Below, piece after piece: positions 1 to 8,253 of a stretch of DNA of 64,000 nucleotides (position 1 is the stretch's first letter; every line of letters begins with the position of its first letter). The stretch covers positions 314,312-378,311 of the forward strand of contig DFXK01000011.1 of the NCBI GenBank assembly GCA_002383165.1. The letters are read 5' to 3'. The notes under the pieces were generated by a model that made no database searches, was not told where the DNA came from, and saw nothing but the letters and a program-made list of their open reading frames with translations. The translations under genes were made by a program, and so were the position numbers. The DNA comes from Flavobacteriales bacterium UBA4110. GTDB lineage: Bacteria > Bacteroidota > Bacteroidia > Flavobacteriales > Weeksellaceae.

Positions 1-1305
1 CCTATTGACGGGCAAGATGTGTACACGACTTTGGATTTGAGAATTCAGGATATTGCACATTCTGCACTGGAAAATCAGTTAATCAAATTCGATGCAGATC
101 ACGGTTCCGTGGTTGTAATGGAAACAGGAAGTGGGAAGATCCGAGCAATGGTCAACCTCAGAAGAACCGAGCCGGGAATGTATGTAGATGCTTACAATTA
201 TACTGTGAAAGATGCTCAGGAACCAGGTTCTACGTTCAAAACAGTTTCGCTTTTGGCGGCGATGGATGATGGATTCATCGATGAAAACACAAAAGTCAAC
301 ATTGGAAACGGAATCTGGAACTATGCAGGACAAAGAATTACCGATGGTCACGGTGGTGGAACTTATGACGTGAGCGATGTTTTGGCAAAGTCCAGCAATG
401 TGGGCGCTGCTAAACTCATAACAGCTCATTATGCAGACAAGCCTCAGGTTTTCATAGATCATTTGAAACGTTGGAAAATGTTCGATAAAATGCAGATCGA
501 GTTGCCAGGAATTGCGAAGCCATCCATTCAAACACCAGAGAGCAAGCGTTGGAACAAAGCGACTTTGGCTTCTTTGGCTTACGGTTACTCGTCTAGATTT
601 CCTCTGTTGCAGCTGGTTACTTTTTATAATGGTATCGCTAATAAAGGTAAAATGGTAAAGCCTCTTTTCATTGATAAAATAATGAAAGATGGTAAAGTTC
701 TTTATGAAGCGAAACCTGAGATTATGGTTAAGAAAATGGCTTCTGATAAAGCGATTACGATGATGACACACGCTCTAACCAAAGCAGTTGAAAAAGGAAC
801 GGCAAAAAGTATCTATACTCCGAATCTTAAAATTGCAGGAAAAACCGGAACTGCAAGATTCGAATATTGGAAAGCTGGACCAATGAAATATCAGGCGTCA
901 TTCGCGGGTTTTTATCCAGCTGATAATCCAAAATATACGTGTATCGTAGTTGTTAATCAGCCAGATACATCAAAAGGTTTTTATGGAGGGACGGTTTCTG
1001 CGCCAGTTTTTAAAGAAATTGCCGGAAAGACTTTCTTGAAAACGCCTTTGAATGTGGAAAAAGAACTTTTGGTTGAGCATAAAGTTAACCTTAATAAAAT
1101 GACTGCACCAAATGTTAAAGTCAGGGTAAGAAGAGACTCGATGCCAAATTTGGTTGGGATGATTGGAAAGAATGTAATTCCTCAACTTGAAAATTTGGGT
1201 TACAGAGTAGATTACAAAGGTGTTGGGAAAATTATGGAACAGTTTCCTGCAGAGGGAGCAACGATTGGAAAGAATCAAAAGATTTATCTGAATCTTCAAA
1301 ACTAA
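1..1305 (+). CDS. ftsI: Penicillin-binding protein 3 / FtsI, septal transpeptidase (5'-truncated by the window)
   Basis: Septal peptidoglycan transpeptidase that cross-links stem peptides at the division site, with FtsW as its glycosyltransferase partner. Only the C-terminal part is present: the reading frame is open from base 1, so the GTG at 19 is not the start. The three motifs of a class B penicillin-binding domain are visible: S-T-F-K with the acylated serine codon at 229, S-S-N at 391 and K-T-G at 841. The last 60 or so residues resemble a PASTA-like domain (MPNLVG...), as in many Bacteroidota FtsI proteins. It is followed 24 bases later by murE, the normal dcw order. The transmembrane N-terminus lies outside the window. 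Confidence 0.95.
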   Translation, partial: PIDGQDVYTTLDLRIQDIAHSALENQLIKFDADHGSVVVMETGSGKIRAMVNLRRTEPGMYVDAYNYTVKDAQEPGSTFKTVSLLAAMDDGFIDENTKVNIGNGIWNYAGQRITDGHGGGTYDVSDVLAKSSNVGAAKLITAHYADKPQVFIDHLKRWKMFDKMQIELPGIAKPSIQTPESKRWNKATLASLAYGYSSRFPLLQLVTFYNGIANKGKMVKPLFIDKIMKDGKVLYEAKPEIMVKKMASDKAITMMTHALTKAVEKGTAKSIYTPNLKIAGKTGTARFEYWKAGPMKYQASFAGFYPADNPKYTCIVVVNQPDTSKGFYGGTVSAPVFKEIAGKTFLKTPLNVEKELLVEHKVNLNKMTAPNVKVRVRRDSMPNLVGMIGKNVIPQLENLGYRVDYKGVGKIMEQFPAEGATIGKNQKIYLNLQN

Positions 1306-1329
1306 AAATTAAAGCGAAAGCTTAGATAT

Positions 1330-2799
1330 ATGATTTTAAAAGACTTATTACAAAGAATTACAGTTTTAGAAACTATCGGAACTCTTGCACTGAGCGAAGT
1401 CGAAGTTTCGGAATTGGTTTTTGACAGCAGAAAAGTTGTTGAAAATTCTTTGTATGTTGCATTGAAAGGAACGGTTTCAGACGGCCATTCTTATATCAGT
1501 CAAAGCATCGAAAAAGGTGCGAAAACTATAGTTTGTGAAGAATTGCCTTCAGAAATTAATGATGAAGTAACTTATTTGAAAGTTGAAGATTCATCGAAAA
1601 CTTTAGGACATTTGGCTTCTAATTTTTACGGAAATCCTTCTGAGAAATTAAATTTAATTGGCGTTACGGGAACCAACGGAAAAACTTCTGTAACAACTTT
1701 ATTATTTGATATTTTCAAAAATCTGGGATATCAATCTGCTTTGATTTCTACTGTTGAATACAGAATTGGAGACGAAATTATTCCTTCAACGCACACAACG
1801 CCAGATGTGATTCGATTGAATCAAATGTTAGCAAAAGCAGTCGAAATAGGTTGCGAATATGCTTTTATGGAAGTAAGTTCTCACGGCATTTCTCAAGACA
1901 GAATTGAAGGTTTACATTTCAAAATTGCTGGTTTTACGAATATCACACACGACCATTTGGATTATCACAAGACGTTCCAAAATTATATCTACGCTAAAAA
2001 AAGATTCTTCGACGAGTTAGAAGATTCTGCAGTTGCAATTACGAATGCCGATGATAAAAACGGATTGGTAATGTTGCAAAATACTAAAGCGAAAAAGAAA
2101 ACTTTTGCTTTGAAAACAATGGCAGATTTCCACGGAAAAGTTTTGGAAGTGGATTTCAACGGAATGTTACTGAATTTCAATAACAAAGAATTCTGGACGA
2201 CATTGACCGGAAAATTCAATGCTTACAATTTACTTTTGGCTTACGGAATTGCGCTTGAGTTAGGAATGGATGAAACGGAAGTTCTTCAGGCGATTTCTGT
2301 GCTTCACAGAGTTAATGGAAGATTCGAAACGATAAAATCCGACAGCGGAATTTTCTTCGTAGTTGATTATTCTCACACGCCGGATGCATTAGAAAATGTG
2401 TTGGATAGCATCAACGAAATCAGAACTAAAAATGAAAGGTTGATTTGTGTTTTCGGGTGCGGAGGTGACAGAGATAAAACCAAACGTCCGGAAATGGGCG
2501 ACATCGCTACCAAAAAATCGACTTTGGCAATCATCACTTCTGACAATCCAAGAACTGAAGAACCAACTCAGATTATCAAAGAAATAGAAGCAGGAGTTCA
2601 ACCACAGAATTTCAGCAAATACACTTCGATTCCAGACAGAAGAGAAGCGATAAAAATGGCAATCAAATTTGCTGAACCGAAAGATATTGTTTTGGTAGCC
2701 GGAAAAGGTCACGAAACGTATCAGGAAATTAATGGTGTGAAACATCATTTTGATGACAAAGAAACGATTAGGGAATTATTACAATTAATGGGAAAGTAA
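1330..2799 (+). CDS. murE: UDP-N-acetylmuramoyl-L-alanyl-D-glutamate--2,6-diaminopimelate ligase
   Basis: Cytoplasmic Mur ligase that adds the third amino acid of the stem peptide using ATP. The 489-residue length is normal. The ATP-binding loop G-T-N-G-K-T-S is at about residues 114-120, the lysine expected to be carbamylated lies near 224, and D-N-P-R at 405-408 is the signature of the meso-diaminopimelate enzymes rather than the lysine-adding ones, so the wall is predicted to be A1gamma type. It lies between ftsI and mraY. The four-helix-bundle gene and its inverted arms start 3 bases after the stop codon. Confidence 0.96.
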   Translation: MILKDLLQRITVLETIGTLALSEVEVSELVFDSRKVVENSLYVALKGTVSDGHSYISQSIEKGAKTIVCEELPSEINDEVTYLKVEDSSKTLGHLASNFYGNPSEKLNLIGVTGTNGKTSVTTLLFDIFKNLGYQSALISTVEYRIGDEIIPSTHTTPDVIRLNQMLAKAVEIGCEYAFMEVSSHGISQDRIEGLHFKIAGFTNITHDHLDYHKTFQNYIYAKKRFFDELEDSAVAITNADDKNGLVMLQNTKAKKKTFALKTMADFHGKVLEVDFNGMLLNFNNKEFWTTLTGKFNAYNLLLAYGIALELGMDETEVLQAISVLHRVNGRFETIKSDSGIFFVVDYSHTPDALENVLDSINEIRTKNERLICVFGCGGDRDKTKRPEMGDIATKKSTLAIITSDNPRTEEPTQIIKEIEAGVQPQNFSKYTSIPDRREAIKMAIKFAEPKDIVLVAGKGHETYQEINGVKHHFDDKETIRELLQLMGK

Positions 2800-2801
2800 T
2801 T

Positions 2802-3218
2802 ATAGATGATAATTGATAAATGATAATCGATGGATTTCAACAACATTTTTGCAAATAGAACCAAAAAATTAGCAGTATCAATTATTAATGAATTATCGGA
2901 TTTGCCTTATTCAGATAAGGTTTCGGTAATTAGAAAACAAATATTTAGGTCTTCAAGTTCAATTGCCGCTAATTATAGAGCAATGTGCAGGGCTAGGTCT
3001 AATAAAGAAAAATATGCAAAATTATGTATCGTAGTCGAAGAGGCTGATGAAACTGTATTTTGGTTAGAAATTATTGAAGAAATTAAAATGACAAATAATA
3101 TAGATTTAATTAAAAATCTGAAGAACGAAGCAGAAGAAATTCTGAAGGTAACATCAAGTTACAAGAAAAAAATTGGAGCGGATTTATAATCAATTATCAT
3201 TTATCAACTATCACTTAT
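2802..3218 (+). repeat. Heptad-repeat inverted arms bracketing the four-helix-bundle gene
   Basis: Left arm 2802-2831 is an iterated 7-mer of the form ATAnnTG (atagatg, ataattg, ataaatg, ataatcg). Right arm 3189-3218 is its inverted counterpart (tcaatta, tcattta, tcaacta, tcactta). Aligned by eye, the arms agree at about 24 of 28 positions, and the differences are transitions that would still pair as G-U in RNA. The left arm contains the ATG of the enclosed gene (2830) and the right arm runs into the ATG of mraY (3217). The block therefore sits exactly between two dcw genes like an inserted cassette. See the findings for the wider family. Confidence 0.8.
2830..3189 (+). CDS. Four-helix bundle protein (S23 / 23S rRNA intervening-sequence protein family)
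   Basis: A 119-residue basic protein of the four-helix bundle family first known from ORFs inside 23S rRNA intervening sequences; the DGR accessory protein Avd has the same fold. Typical family features are visible: an N-terminal helix with R-T-K-K-L-A, the conserved R-S-S-S-S-I-A-A-N-Y-R-A near residues 40-52, and a second half with E-A-D-E-T-x-x-W-L-E. No enzymatic activity is known for the family. It is not part of a canonical dcw cluster and is enclosed by the inverted heptad arms described above; its start codon lies in the left arm. By analogy with intervening-sequence proteins it may bind the hairpin RNA formed by its own flanks, which is inference. Confidence 0.88.
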   Translation: MDFNNIFANRTKKLAVSIINELSDLPYSDKVSVIRKQIFRSSSSIAANYRAMCRARSNKEKYAKLCIVVEEADETVFWLEIIEEIKMTNNIDLIKNLKNEAEEILKVTSSYKKKIGADL

Positions 3219-4458
3219 GTTATACTATCTCTACGAATATTTAACTGCTCACGGAATCCACGTTCCGGGAATGAACTTGTTCAAATACATTTCGTTCCGC
3301 GCGGCGATGGCAGTTTTGTTTTCGCTGATTATTGCGATGGCTTACGGAAAAAGAATCATCAATTTCCTGAGAAGAAGACAAATGGGAGAATTGGTGAGAG
3401 ACCTTGGTCTGGAAGGACAAAAACAGAAAGAAGGAACGCCGACAATGGGAGGTTTGATTATCATTTTGGCAACCATTATTCCGGTTTTGTTGTTTACCAG
3501 AATTACCAATGTTTATATCGTCCTTTTAATCATTTCGGTTTTGTGGATGGGAGCAATTGGATTTTTGGACGATTATCTCAAAAAAGTTAAGAAAAATAAA
3601 GACGGATTAAGTGGAAAATTCAAAGTAATTGGGCAGGTTGGTTTAGGCTTAATTGTCGGAGTTACAATGTATTTTCACCCTGATGTTGAGGTTAAGAGAA
3701 AATATGCCGATGCAACGGTTATTAATAGAAATAATGTAGAACAGAACTTTATGCCGGACGAGAAAATTCCGGTTTCTACAGTTCCTTTTACTAAAAATAA
3801 TGAGTTCGATTACAGTGGGATTTTATTCTGGATGGATGATACAAAAGCGCACGAATGGGCTTGGATTGTTTTCATTCCAATTGTAATTTTCATTGTAACA
3901 GCAGTTTCCAACGGCGCAAATATCACGGATGGAATTGATGGATTAGCTGCAGGGACAAGTACAGTGATTCTATTGACTTTAGCATTTTTCGCCTACGTTT
4001 CCGGAAATATGATTTTCGCAGACTATCTGAATATTATGTTTCTTCCGCATATGGGCGAGACGACGATTTTTGCGCTTGCATTGGTTGGAGCAGTTATAGG
4101 ATTTTTCTGGTACAATACCTATCCGGCGCAGATTTTTATGGGAGACACGGGAAGTTTAATGTTAGGAGGTATAATAGCCGTTTTAGCAATCATTCTAAGG
4201 AAAGAATTATTAATTCCTGTTTTATGCGGCGTGTTCCTTATCGAAAATCTTTCAGTGATTCTTCAGGTAATGGTTTTCAAATACAGAAAGAAAAAATATG
4301 GGCTGGAATATGCTCAAAACAATAGATTATTCAAAATGTCTCCACTGCATCATCATTATCAGAAAGAAGGATTTCACGAGAGCAAAATTGTGAACCGAAT
4401 GATAATTATTGGTGTAATGCTGGCGATTATTTGCTTAATCACTTTAAAAACTAGATAA
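3217..4458 (+). CDS. mraY: Phospho-N-acetylmuramoyl-pentapeptide-transferase
   Basis: Integral membrane enzyme that moves phospho-MurNAc-pentapeptide from UDP to undecaprenyl phosphate, giving lipid I. The protein is 413 residues with about ten membrane segments. Motifs present are L-D-D-Y-L-K-K in the first cytoplasmic catalytic loop, N-G-A-N-I-T-D-G-I-D-G-L-A, M-G-D-T-G-S-L, and the histidine-rich S-P-L-H-H-H-Y near the C-terminus. It is longer than the E. coli enzyme because of an extra stretch of about 60 residues around residues 160-215 between membrane segments, common in Bacteroidota MraY. The start codon lies at the end of the right heptad arm of the preceding cassette. Confidence 0.95.
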   Translation: MLYYLYEYLTAHGIHVPGMNLFKYISFRAAMAVLFSLIIAMAYGKRIINFLRRRQMGELVRDLGLEGQKQKEGTPTMGGLIIILATIIPVLLFTRITNVYIVLLIISVLWMGAIGFLDDYLKKVKKNKDGLSGKFKVIGQVGLGLIVGVTMYFHPDVEVKRKYADATVINRNNVEQNFMPDEKIPVSTVPFTKNNEFDYSGILFWMDDTKAHEWAWIVFIPIVIFIVTAVSNGANITDGIDGLAAGTSTVILLTLAFFAYVSGNMIFADYLNIMFLPHMGETTIFALALVGAVIGFFWYNTYPAQIFMGDTGSLMLGGIIAVLAIILRKELLIPVLCGVFLIENLSVILQVMVFKYRKKKYGLEYAQNNRLFKMSPLHHHYQKEGFHESKIVNRMIIIGVMLAIICLITLKTR

Positions 4459-4474
4459 AAACTAATAACCACAA

Positions 4475-5818
4475 ATGAGAGTAGTAATACTTGGAGGAGG
4501 CGAAAGCGGCGTTGGTGCTGCGTATCTGGCAAAAGCCAAAGGCTTTGATGTCTTTCTTTCGGATATGGGAACTATCCGTGAGAATTACAAAAAAGAATTG
4601 GACGAGCTTGGGATTGACTATGAAGACGGAACACATTCTGAAGAAAAAATTCTGAATGCTGATTGGGTCATCAAAAGCCCAGGAATTCCGAAGAAAGCAG
4701 AAATGATTCAGAAGATTCAGGAAAGAGGAATCAGATTGTCTTCTGAGATTGAATTTGCTTCGGAATTTACCAATGCAAAAATTATTGCGATTACAGGAAG
4801 TAATGGAAAAACGACGACAACGTCTTTGATTTATTACATCTTGAAAGAAGACGGTTTCAATGTTGGATTGGGCGGAAACATCGGAAAGAGTTTTGCAAAA
4901 CAAGTTGCGGAAGAAAATTTTGATTATTATGTATTGGAAGTGAGTAGTTTCCAGTTGGACAATATTCAGAACTTTAGACCATATATTTCATTGCTATTGA
5001 ATTTATCCAAGGACCATCTTGACCAGTACAATTACAATTATGAAGAATATGCTTTGGCTAAGTTCAGAATTGCTGAAAATCAGGATGCTAACAATTTTTT
5101 CATCTACAACAAAGATGACGAAATGAGCAAATCGATTCTTGAAAAATTGGATTTGAAAGTAACTAAAGTTCCATTCTCATTAGATGAAAAATTAGAAAAA
5201 GGTGCTTTCTCGATAGATGAGAATTTTGTAGTCAATATCAATGAAGGATTCACGATGAAGATTGACGAATTATCATTGGTTGGAAAACATAATGTAGCGA
5301 ACAGCTTAGCGGCGAGTATTGCAGGAAAGTTATTGGAAATCAGTAATGAAAGTATTAGACATTCATTAATGACATTCCAAGCGGTTGAACACAGATTGGA
5401 ACCTGTGGCTGAAATCCACGGAGTGAAATTCATCAACGATAGCAAAGCTACAAATGTGAATGCGACATATTTCGCTTTAGAAAGTATGAAACAACCGGTT
5501 GTTTGGATTGTTGGCGGAAAAGACAAAGGAAACGATTATACAGAAATCGAGGAATTAGTTAAGAAAAAAGTAAAAGCGATTGTTTGTTTAGGCGTTGATA
5601 ATCATAAGATTATTGACTTCTTTAAAGATAAGAAAACCCAGATTTATGATACTTCGAGTATGCAAAAAGCAGTAGAAGTTTCTAAATCGATTGCAGAAAA
5701 AGGAGACGTTGTTTTGTTGTCACCTTGTTGTGCAAGTTTTGATTTATTCAATGGTTATGAAGACCGTGGTAATCAATTCAAAAAAGAAGTACTAAACGAG
5801 TTAATAATTAACAATTAA
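4475..5818 (+). CDS. murD: UDP-N-acetylmuramoyl-L-alanine--D-glutamate ligase
   Basis: Cytoplasmic Mur ligase that adds D-glutamate, the second residue of the stem peptide. At 447 residues it has the normal length. The N-terminal UDP-binding region begins V-V-I-L-G-G-G-E-S-G, the ATP loop G-S-N-G-K-T-T is at 108-114, and N-D-S-K-A-T-N-V-N-A-T lies in the C-terminal half. The last codons (E-L-I-I-N-N) are encoded by the left arm of an AT-rich heptad inverted repeat, so the C-terminus was probably rewritten by that element. Confidence 0.95.
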   Translation: MRVVILGGGESGVGAAYLAKAKGFDVFLSDMGTIRENYKKELDELGIDYEDGTHSEEKILNADWVIKSPGIPKKAEMIQKIQERGIRLSSEIEFASEFTNAKIIAITGSNGKTTTTSLIYYILKEDGFNVGLGGNIGKSFAKQVAEENFDYYVLEVSSFQLDNIQNFRPYISLLLNLSKDHLDQYNYNYEEYALAKFRIAENQDANNFFIYNKDDEMSKSILEKLDLKVTKVPFSLDEKLEKGAFSIDENFVVNINEGFTMKIDELSLVGKHNVANSLAASIAGKLLEISNESIRHSLMTFQAVEHRLEPVAEIHGVKFINDSKATNVNATYFALESMKQPVVWIVGGKDKGNDYTEIEELVKKKVKAIVCLGVDNHKIIDFFKDKKTQIYDTSSMQKAVEVSKSIAEKGDVVLLSPCCASFDLFNGYEDRGNQFKKEVLNELIINN

Positions 5819-5860
5819 TAATTAAGAATGTTCATTATTCATTTTTAATTATTCATTATA
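5801..5860 (+). repeat. AT-rich heptad inverted repeat between murD and ftsW
   Basis: Left arm 5801-5830 (ttaataa, ttaacaa, ttaataa, ttaagaa) and right arm 5831-5860 (ttcatta, ttcattt, ttaatta, ttcatta) are iterated 7-mers in inverted orientation with almost no loop. There is no cargo gene. The left arm overlaps the murD stop codon (5816-5818) and the right arm ends 2 bases before the ftsW ATG. Confidence 0.65.
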
Positions 5861-5862
5861 AG

Positions 5863-7098
5863 ATGGAAAACCAAACTACAGAAAACAAATTCGAATTGCT
5901 GAAAGGAGACAAGGTTCTTTGGTCTGTTATCATTTTGATATCCTTCCTTTCAGTGTTTCCGGTTTATTCTGCAAGCTCGAATCTGGAATATATTGTGAAT
6001 AACGGGACGACAACTGGTCACGTTATCAAGCATATTTTCTTCGTTTTTTTAGGGTTGGGAATTATGCGTTTTGTAGGAACTATTAAATACGAATACATCG
6101 GGAAACTGAGTTCCATTTTGCTTTTGTTCACGATTGGATTATTGTTGATTACAACATTCACAGGTCAAAAAATTGAAGGCGCAAGTGCTTCGCGTTGGTT
6201 GAAAATTCCAGGAACACCGATCTCCTTTCAGCCGTCGTCATTCGCTTATTTGATGCTGATTATTTATCTGTGCAGATATTTAACCAAAAAAATCAAAAGA
6301 GAAAGACTTCCTCTGGAGAATATCATTTACATATTCGGACCAATTCTGATTGTTTTCGGATTGGTTGCAAAAGACAATGGTTCAACTGCTTTGATGATTA
6401 TGATGGTTTCGATTATCATCTTGATTATTGGTCAATTGGCTTGGCAATATGTGGCGGGATTTATCTCGCTTTCAGTAGTTTTCATTGTAATGTTTTTAGT
6501 GATTGCACTCAATACAAATCTACTTGGAGGAAACCGTGTTCACACTTGGATGAGCCGTATAGAAACCTTCTCAAACTCGAAGAAAACAGCCGATGTTGAA
6601 GATGAAAGTCTGAAGGCAAAAAACTATCAGGTAATGCAGGCAAAAGCGGCCATTGTTCACGGTGGATTTAACGGAATTGGACCGGGGAAAAGTGCTTTGA
6701 AGCAGACATTACCACAATCAGTTTCGGATTTTATTTTCGCAATTATCGTGGAAGAATATGGCTGGATTGGCGCGTTTGTTTTGATTAGCCTTTATATGAT
6801 AATGATTATCCGGATTGTTATGATAGCCAGTAAAATGCCCGCATTTTTTGGGTCGTTGTTGGTGCTTGCAATTGGATTAATGATATTCATTCAATTATCA
6901 GTAAATATTGCCGTTGCCGTGAATCTAATTCCGGTTACAGGTCAGCCTTTACCATTGATAAGTTACGGAGGTACATCGATGTTGGTAACTTATATTCAGT
7001 TAGGAATCATCCTCAATGTAAGTTCCAGAATTCAGGTGTTTGATGAAGAAGGGTTGGGCAAAAGACAAAGTATTGAAGAAATAAATGATATTGCGTAA
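5863..7098 (+). CDS. ftsW: Lipid II polymerase FtsW (SEDS family)
   Basis: Polytopic SEDS-family peptidoglycan glycosyltransferase that works with FtsI at the septum. The 411-residue protein has about ten predicted membrane helices and an extracytoplasmic loop of roughly 60 residues around 220-280. The family signature P-L-I-S-Y-G-G-T-S is near residues 364-372, and N-L-I-P-V-T-G precedes it. Its stop codon is immediately followed by the murG start (no gap), so the two are probably translationally coupled. Confidence 0.94.
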   Translation: MENQTTENKFELLKGDKVLWSVIILISFLSVFPVYSASSNLEYIVNNGTTTGHVIKHIFFVFLGLGIMRFVGTIKYEYIGKLSSILLLFTIGLLLITTFTGQKIEGASASRWLKIPGTPISFQPSSFAYLMLIIYLCRYLTKKIKRERLPLENIIYIFGPILIVFGLVAKDNGSTALMIMMVSIIILIIGQLAWQYVAGFISLSVVFIVMFLVIALNTNLLGGNRVHTWMSRIETFSNSKKTADVEDESLKAKNYQVMQAKAAIVHGGFNGIGPGKSALKQTLPQSVSDFIFAIIVEEYGWIGAFVLISLYMIMIIRIVMIASKMPAFFGSLLVLAIGLMIFIQLSVNIAVAVNLIPVTGQPLPLISYGGTSMLVTYIQLGIILNVSSRIQVFDEEGLGKRQSIEEINDIA

Positions 7099-8253
7099 AT
7101 GAGCAAAAAACTAAAAATATTAATGAGTGGCGGCGGGACTGGAGGACACATCTTTCCTGCAGTTGCGATTGCTCAGGAAATCCAAAAGAGATTTCCCGAT
7201 GCAGAGTTTTTGTTCATTGGTGCGAACGGAAAAATGGAAATGGAGAAGGTGCCTCAATCCGGATTCAAAATAGAGGGATTGAATATCGCCGGATTTGACA
7301 GAGGTAATCTTTTGAAAAATATCGGACTTCCATTCAAAATCATTTCCAGCTTGATGAAAGCAAAGAAAATCATCAAAGATTTCAAACCGGATTTTGCGGT
7401 TGGAACAGGTGGTTTTGCGAGCGGTCCGGCTTTATATATTGCTGCGAAAATGGGAATTCCGACTTTTATTCAGGAGCAGAATTCTTTGCCGGGAAAAACC
7501 AATGTTTTCAATGCGAAAAAAGCAAAAGCAGTTTTCACGGCATATCCGGATATGGAGAAATTTTTCCACGGAACGAAAACTTATTTCTTAGGAAATCCAA
7601 TTCGTCAGAATATCATTACGGATTTGATTGATAAAGATTTAGCGAAAGAAAAATTAGGCTTAGATAAAAATAAATTAACGATTCTTTCAGTTGGCGGTTC
7701 TCTTGGTTCCAGAACTTTGAACAACGGCTGGAAAGATAATTTTGATAAACTTAAAGAGAAAGATTACCAATTAATTTGGCAGACTGGAAAAACGGATTTT
7801 GAAAATATTTTGTCAGAAGTCGGAAGTCGGAAGTCGGAAGATGAAAATATTACGTTAGAAGGGAAAACTTCGGACATCGGACATCGGACATCTGTCCAAA
7901 TCAAAGAATTCATTTCAGATATGGCTTTAGCTTATTCAGCAGCGGATGTAATAGTTTCCAGAGCTGGTGCAATTGCTATTTCAGAATTGGCTGTTGCGAA
8001 GAAGCCTGTTTTGCTGGTTCCGTTTCCATTTGCTGCGGAAGACCATCAAACCAAAAATGCTTTGACTTTGGTTGAGAAAAATGCAGCTAGATTGGTCAAA
8101 GATTCTGAGATGAAAGACAAATTCTGGAACACACTTTCAGAAATCTGTGAGAACGAAAATCTTAGAAAAGAAATGTCAACTAATCTGGAATTTTTCGCAA
8201 AGCCAAAAGCGGCGGAAGGGATTGTGGATGAGATTTTTAAAGTGGTAGTTTAA
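7099..8253 (+). CDS. murG: UDP-N-acetylglucosamine--lipid I GlcNAc transferase, with an in-frame element insertion
   Basis: Peripheral membrane GT28 glycosyltransferase that converts lipid I to lipid II. The first glycine-rich loop G-G-T-G-G-H is at 12-17; V-S-R-A-G-A and A-A-E-D-H-Q-T-K-N-A in the C-terminal domain bind UDP-GlcNAc. The protein has 384 residues, about 20-30 longer than related proteins. The excess is residues about 239-266 (around S-E-V-G-S-R-K-S-E-D and S-D-I-G-H-R-T-S), encoded by an inverted heptad repeat at 7813-7896. It falls between I-W-Q-T-G-K and Q-I-K-E-F-I in the C-terminal domain. The frame and all other motifs are intact, so the enzyme is expected to work. Its stop codon overlaps the next gene's ATG. 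Confidence 0.94.
   Translation: MSKKLKILMSGGGTGGHIFPAVAIAQEIQKRFPDAEFLFIGANGKMEMEKVPQSGFKIEGLNIAGFDRGNLLKNIGLPFKIISSLMKAKKIIKDFKPDFAVGTGGFASGPALYIAAKMGIPTFIQEQNSLPGKTNVFNAKKAKAVFTAYPDMEKFFHGTKTYFLGNPIRQNIITDLIDKDLAKEKLGLDKNKLTILSVGGSLGSRTLNNGWKDNFDKLKEKDYQLIWQTGKTDFENILSEVGSRKSEDENITLEGKTSDIGHRTSVQIKEFISDMALAYSAADVIVSRAGAIAISELAVAKKPVLLVPFPFAAEDHQTKNALTLVEKNAARLVKDSEMKDKFWNTLSEICENENLRKEMSTNLEFFAKPKAAEGIVDEIFKVVV
7813..7896 (+). repeat. Heptad inverted repeat inserted in frame within murG
   Basis: Left arm 7812-7840 holds three GAAGTCG-type heptamers plus flanking copies; right arm 7868-7896 holds three ACATCGG-type heptamers. By eye, one arm matches the reverse complement of the other at about 22 of 29 positions, and the mismatches recur at the same two positions of each heptamer (A opposite A, G opposite G). 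The inserted length of about 84 bases is a multiple of both 3 and 7, so the murG frame is kept. The same unit occurs in the intergenic element at 35329-35425. Confidence 0.8.

Noticed and set aside
79..771. Minus-strand open frame of 230 codons opposite ftsI
   Set aside because: It is a shadow of the ftsI reading frame; its translation is low-complexity and family motifs are all on the + strand.
7813..7896. CRISPR-like tandem repeats
   Set aside because: Units are 7 bases and contiguous, with an inverted partner arm; there are no spacers, leader or cas genes.
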